Under the pieces are notes generated by a model. That model saw only the letters and a program-made list of their open reading frames with translations. It ran no database searches and was not told the origin of the DNA. Below are positions 60,185-64,000 of a stretch of DNA of 64,000 nucleotides, in pieces. The position numbers were made by a program, and so were the translations under genes. The stretch covers positions 22,734,365 through 22,798,364 of the forward strand of contig NC_092678.1 of the NCBI RefSeq assembly GCF_964355755.1. Direction: 5' to 3'. The stretch is from Antedon mediterranea (taxonomy: Eukaryota; Echinodermata; Crinoidea; Comatulida; Antedonidae). How positions within the stretch are numbered: position 1 is the first letter of the stretch; each line of letters opens with the position of its first letter.

Positions 60185-61805
60185 ACCATCGTTTTTATGA
60201 TGGTCTGTGCAAACTGTCGTCATCTGATTTTTATATTCGAATTATGCTATAGTCCATTTTTATTGGTTCTGTGTGTTTTCAGAATTTAAAAAGAGAATAA
60301 TTTTCGAAAATTATTACTTAATATTCATTTGCTATTGAAATTAGCAATAGGTTGAATACCAAATTAATGAACATAAATAATATATTCTCTTTAATATAAT
60401 AATAATGAATATATAAGAAGATAAAACAGAAACAAATTATTAAACTTTATAAGATAATTCATAATATAATTTTTAATAGCCCTTTCTTCAACAACAAACA
60501 AATAAATTATGTACAGATACTTAAAATAACCAAATTAGACTTAAAAGCAGAAATAAAATGTATTCATGAGTAAGAAAATAAACATTATCAACCCCATTTA
60601 ATAACAATTTCATTTTGTATATTTTGAAATACATACTACTAGGCCTAATGCAAATATATATTGTCCCCCTGAAAAAAAAAAAGTTTTTTTGTTTAATGCC
60701 ATTTTGATGTTCCATAATAGTTATTCGCTTTGACCAATAATTGGACCAGAAAAAAACAATTACGTACCTGAAAAACTGTAATTTAAAGCAAAAATAGTCA
60801 AATTGGCTGCCAACCAATGGGTTTTTGGTTGAATTTAACGGTTTGTTTTTTGTCTTTTTATAAGTGAAAACATTATTTTGTTTCCGTTTTTTTCCTTGCG
60901 GAGTGATTAACATTATTACAACTACAAAATGGCCTATTCAAAATCTGATTTTTTTTATTAATTTTCATTTTTGGAGGACAATACATCTTTAACTAATAAT
61001 TCCATTCACCAATTTGTATTGATATTTATTAAGATAAAATAATAAATTTTCTTGAGTTACGATTAATAATAAAACCATATCTATGTTATTATCTCACGAG
61101 AAAGAAGCAATGGTTACCATAATGGTTTACGAATAATCAAATAAATGTATTAAAATACAGTATACAAAACAAATAATGTATCGGTAATAATTCAGTAATA
61201 AAATAATTATTGAGAATATCCAAAAAGCTAAACACACCGTTTTGACACTAATCTTCATAATTTGTTCAATTAAATTTAAATTTATTTAAAAAAAAAATTG
61301 TGTATAAATACAATAACATAATGGTCAATATGTTGTTTACAGGGGAGGGGTCAAAGTCCGTTGTGCGTTTTTTTATTTATACCATTGTAATTTATTATGA
61401 TATTATGTCTTACACATTTGAGGTGTAGTGATGTCTTATGAATGAAAAGGAACAATGCCCTAAATCCAATAAATTACTGTAATTTATTGTACAAGATTAT
61501 TTGTTTTAATAAAAATCAAAAGTGGATAACACATTAAATTGGTAATTCTACAGTAATGTTTTTAATTTACCGTTAGAATAACGATGTTTTTATTAATTGC
61601 ATTGACAAAGACATAACGTTCAGCTCGATAACGTTACAACATTACACTGACGTTCATAACGTTAATGCTAAACAAAAATATAGCAGCAGTGCGCCGTCAT
61701 TTTATAACGTTTAACCAAGGAAGAGTTAAATTATAAAAAAAATTGTAATTTAACTCTTCCCTGGTTTAACTAATAATAAACGTTATATCAAATTTCGTTC
61801 TATCG
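60185..61805. other. 3' flank of NLR-6
   Basis: Homologous at moderate level to 35598-36420, with the MITE below inserted. Near 61710-61770 the phrase aaccaaggaagagttaaatt is followed by its inverted copy, making a hairpin of about 20 bases per arm. No gene. Confidence 0.6.
60655..60993. mobile_element. MITE with tattgtcc termini
   Basis: About 340 bases, absent from the homologous flank near 35950. The ends are inverted copies: atatattgtccccct on the left and ggaggacaatacatctt on the right. No coding capacity. The superfamily was not determined. Confidence 0.5.
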
Positions 61806-64000
61806 TTATTCGTTCAACTTGGTGGTTTTAAGAATTGTGTGACGAACAACCATGATATTTTTGAATATTTTCGATGGAAAAACAGGCGTATCGTACATAG
61901 TTATCGTTATATCAACATCATGTGGGCCTTCTGTCGGTAATTTACCGCCGACTGAAAGCTTCCCATTTTCTAGCCGCATGACTTGCCGCTGTATCGTGCT
62001 GTACTGTAAGAGCGCCTGCAGGTTCTCAATTGAATCCAATGAGTTAAAATCAGTAAATAAAACGAGTTCTAATCTCATAATAAATGTCCTGCCAGATGCT
62101 GGACTGTTATCTATTTTTAATGTTTGGTTATTGTGTTCATTTTCAAAAACAAATAAAGGAATTATTGCGTTGTCATAAAGTTTAACATTTGGTTTTAAAA
62201 CTGTTAAATTGTCTTTATTTATTGCCCCCATTTTATAACATTCACTTAGCATGTCTTTAACTATTTTACCTTTTAAATTACAACCATTCATAGAAAAACG
62301 TTGTAAGTTTGGAAATATTATAAATATTTTAGCTAGTGTACTTCCGTTTATTGATGATAGGTCGACGCCTTCCAAATTAAGAGAAAACTTTTCAAATCTG
62401 TAACGCCTTGGTGAGCTTAAAAGATCATGTAATTGATTTGATGATAAATTATGCAGACCCCAATTTAATTCAAATCCCAAAAATGAATTTATAATGTTCG
62501 CAAGTAAATCAATACTAATTTTTGAAAGATCATTTAGCTCTAAATTCATGAAAATATCTTTTGATTTTAAATAGTTTAAATCGATTTCATTTAGCATATC
62601 GACTGTTTGGATACTTGACATATTACAATCTTGCAAATTAAAGAATTGCAAATCTTTAGAAGTATTTATTATGTGACCTAATACAGTACCATTTAAACAG
62701 GTAAGATTGTTACCCCTGAGAGCAAATACCTTCAATTTAGGAAATGTTTCACTGAGTGTACATTCATTTAACATTAATTCAATTCGCTGACAATCCAGTA
62801 AATTGCTTATGGTGAGAATTTCTAGGTTACGAAAGTTTTTTAAAAAATTGCAAAGCTGTGAGCCGTTTATTATAAACCTGGGTTCAAAGCTTGCATGAAA
62901 TGCAAAGGAACGTATTTCCTCACCTAAAGAGTATTTCTTCCATTCTTCTGAAAGAATTGCAATAGCCTTATCCCCCCATTTCTCAATTAGAGTTATCAAA
63001 TATTTATCACGCTTCATTGGTATGGCTTGAAGGGATGACTCGTCTTGATGTAATTGCAATATAATCGAAATGTGAGCTACAAATCTGCACACATTTTCAA
63101 ATGTATGTTTATTCGATTCTTTTACCAACGACGTGATACCAGCTAATAATTCCCTCTTCTTTTGTGTTTTACACACATTTGACATCCACTTCAGTAGTTG
63201 TAAAAAGTGCAAATTGTTATCATCAATAAACTGTTTAAAGGAATTATTTAACCTTTCAAAATGTATTTTCATTTCTGGAGAGGTATGTTTATCCAATGAT
63301 TTCAAAACCTTTTTTTCGTCTGATTCATTCACATATTTAAAATATTTTGAAAATGAGTAATAATTTGACGCCTTATTCTCCAACCAGTGTTTCATTAGTT
63401 TGTCGGCATTGGGACCTAAGAAACTAATAGTAAAAACTCTTACTATGTGTAAATACTCGTTCGTTCTTATTTTCTCGCATTCTTTGGAATCAAAAGTTTC
63501 AATTTTGTCAGACAAGTAATACCCGGCTAGAGCTTCTGAAAATAACCTATCTGGAAAACTGTAAGTCTCTAAAGTACCAAATTGAACAGTAGTAGAGTCA
63601 TCTTTGTAAACAAATCCTAAATTTAGCGAGAAGTCAACTAAAGCTTCATCTTGTTCTATTTCGTTTAATTCTGTTTTCGTAAAACGAAGTACATTGTTTT
63701 GCAAACAAATGTACTGTAACTAATGTGTCCTAATATTAGAATTGAATTCTTATACTTAGTCGGAATCTTGTCAAAGTATGCTATGGTATCTTCTGTTTTA
63801 TTTATGCTGATGTGCTGATTTAAAATTGAAAGAAACATGTGTTTAAAAAAAATCAGAATATTTTGGGGGATCTTTTGCTCGCTTTCCCACATAATACACA
63901 TTTTACGTAATAAAAATGGAGATGTAAGAAGTTCAAATATTTCTTTATGTTCACCACCCCAAGTATTTGTATCAAGTGAATCAAGTTTAAGTATGGTAAT
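61806..64000 (-). pseudogene. NLR-6 NACHT-LRR exon, partial, frameshifted, novel C-terminus
   Basis: Runs off the right edge. From 64000 leftward: the end of NACHT (WGGEHKEIFELL, SPFLLRKMCIMWE), winged-helix/helical parts, FLGPNADKLMKHWLEN, LRRs (FRNLEILTI, FPKLKVFAL, FPNLQRFSM), then a tail unlike the others. A likely five-base insertion near 63700-63715 breaks the frame between LILGHISY and QNNVLRFTKTELNE; the 632 codons after it are open. Instead of the hydrophobic segments, the last about 100 residues are polar and mixed (ENGKLSVGGKLPTEGPHDVD, then VFPSKIFKNIMVVRH). I do not recognise this tail. P-loop and N-terminal exons lie outside the window. Confidence 0.75.

Overview
This is eukaryotic DNA: AT-rich, intron-bearing, crowded with LINEs, MITEs and satellites, and with no operons or bacterial signals. 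The protein families (tandem death-effector-like domains joined to NACHT and leucine-rich repeats, in a multi-copy cluster), together with the very frequent palindrome TAGGCCTA, suggest a marine deuterostome invertebrate. An echinoderm is my best guess, but this is inference and not proven by any single sequence here.

The window is one tandem cluster of NLR (NACHT-LRR) genes, all on the minus strand. Left to right they are: NLR-1 (3083-7698, frameshifted), a NACHT/TM fragment (8915-9418), NLR-2 (11946-16505, intact), NLR-3 (24653-31822, 3' half destroyed by frameshifts and a LINE insertion), NLR-4 (40997-45675, open but losing its C-terminal membrane segment to a stop codon), NLR-5 (51649-57968, intact with a divergent N-terminus) and NLR-6 (61806 to beyond the right edge, one frameshift, different C-terminus). 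From the 5' end each gene reads: one exon for a tandem DED-like module; one or two tiny Ser/Thr/Pro-rich exons; a short, mostly basic exon; an exon for a transmembrane helix; and one very large exon with NACHT, helical and LRR parts, in most copies ending in about two more hydrophobic segments. Every intron I could place is phase 1. The predicted product is therefore a membrane-anchored DED-NLR. Most NLRs of this type are described as soluble cytosolic receptors, so this layout is the main point of interest.

Between genes the same DNA recurs: a block with an octamer motif ATTTGCAT and conserved plus-strand splice-like sites (near 2.6, 10.9, 18.0, 38.2 and 49.0 kb), a block with a 25-bp minisatellite and paired TGACGTCA sites (near 1.0, 33.7 and 47.6 kb), and a TAGGCCTA-based satellite (34.0-35.6, 47.8-48.3 and 59.8-60.2 kb). 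About 27.5-40.85 kb and 41.3-51.7 kb are near-identical copies (offset about 13.85 kb, falling to about 10.80 kb after a deletion in the second copy), so NLR-4 looks like the product of unequal crossing-over within NLR genes.

Mobile DNA: a 5'-truncated L1/Tx1-like LINE with 15-bp target duplications inside NLR-3; a related LINE at 38.45-40.02 kb, duplicated with its flanks at 49.26-50.87 kb; a 5.7-kb element with 29-bp perfect inverted repeats at 18.83-24.55 kb that contains a MULE-like MITE (9-bp target duplication) and a Harbinger-like element (TAA target) with another LINE fragment inside it; and a 5S-rRNA-derived SINE inside an NLR-5 intron. Exon edges were read by eye from splice consensus, phase and comparison among copies; they may be off by one or two bases.
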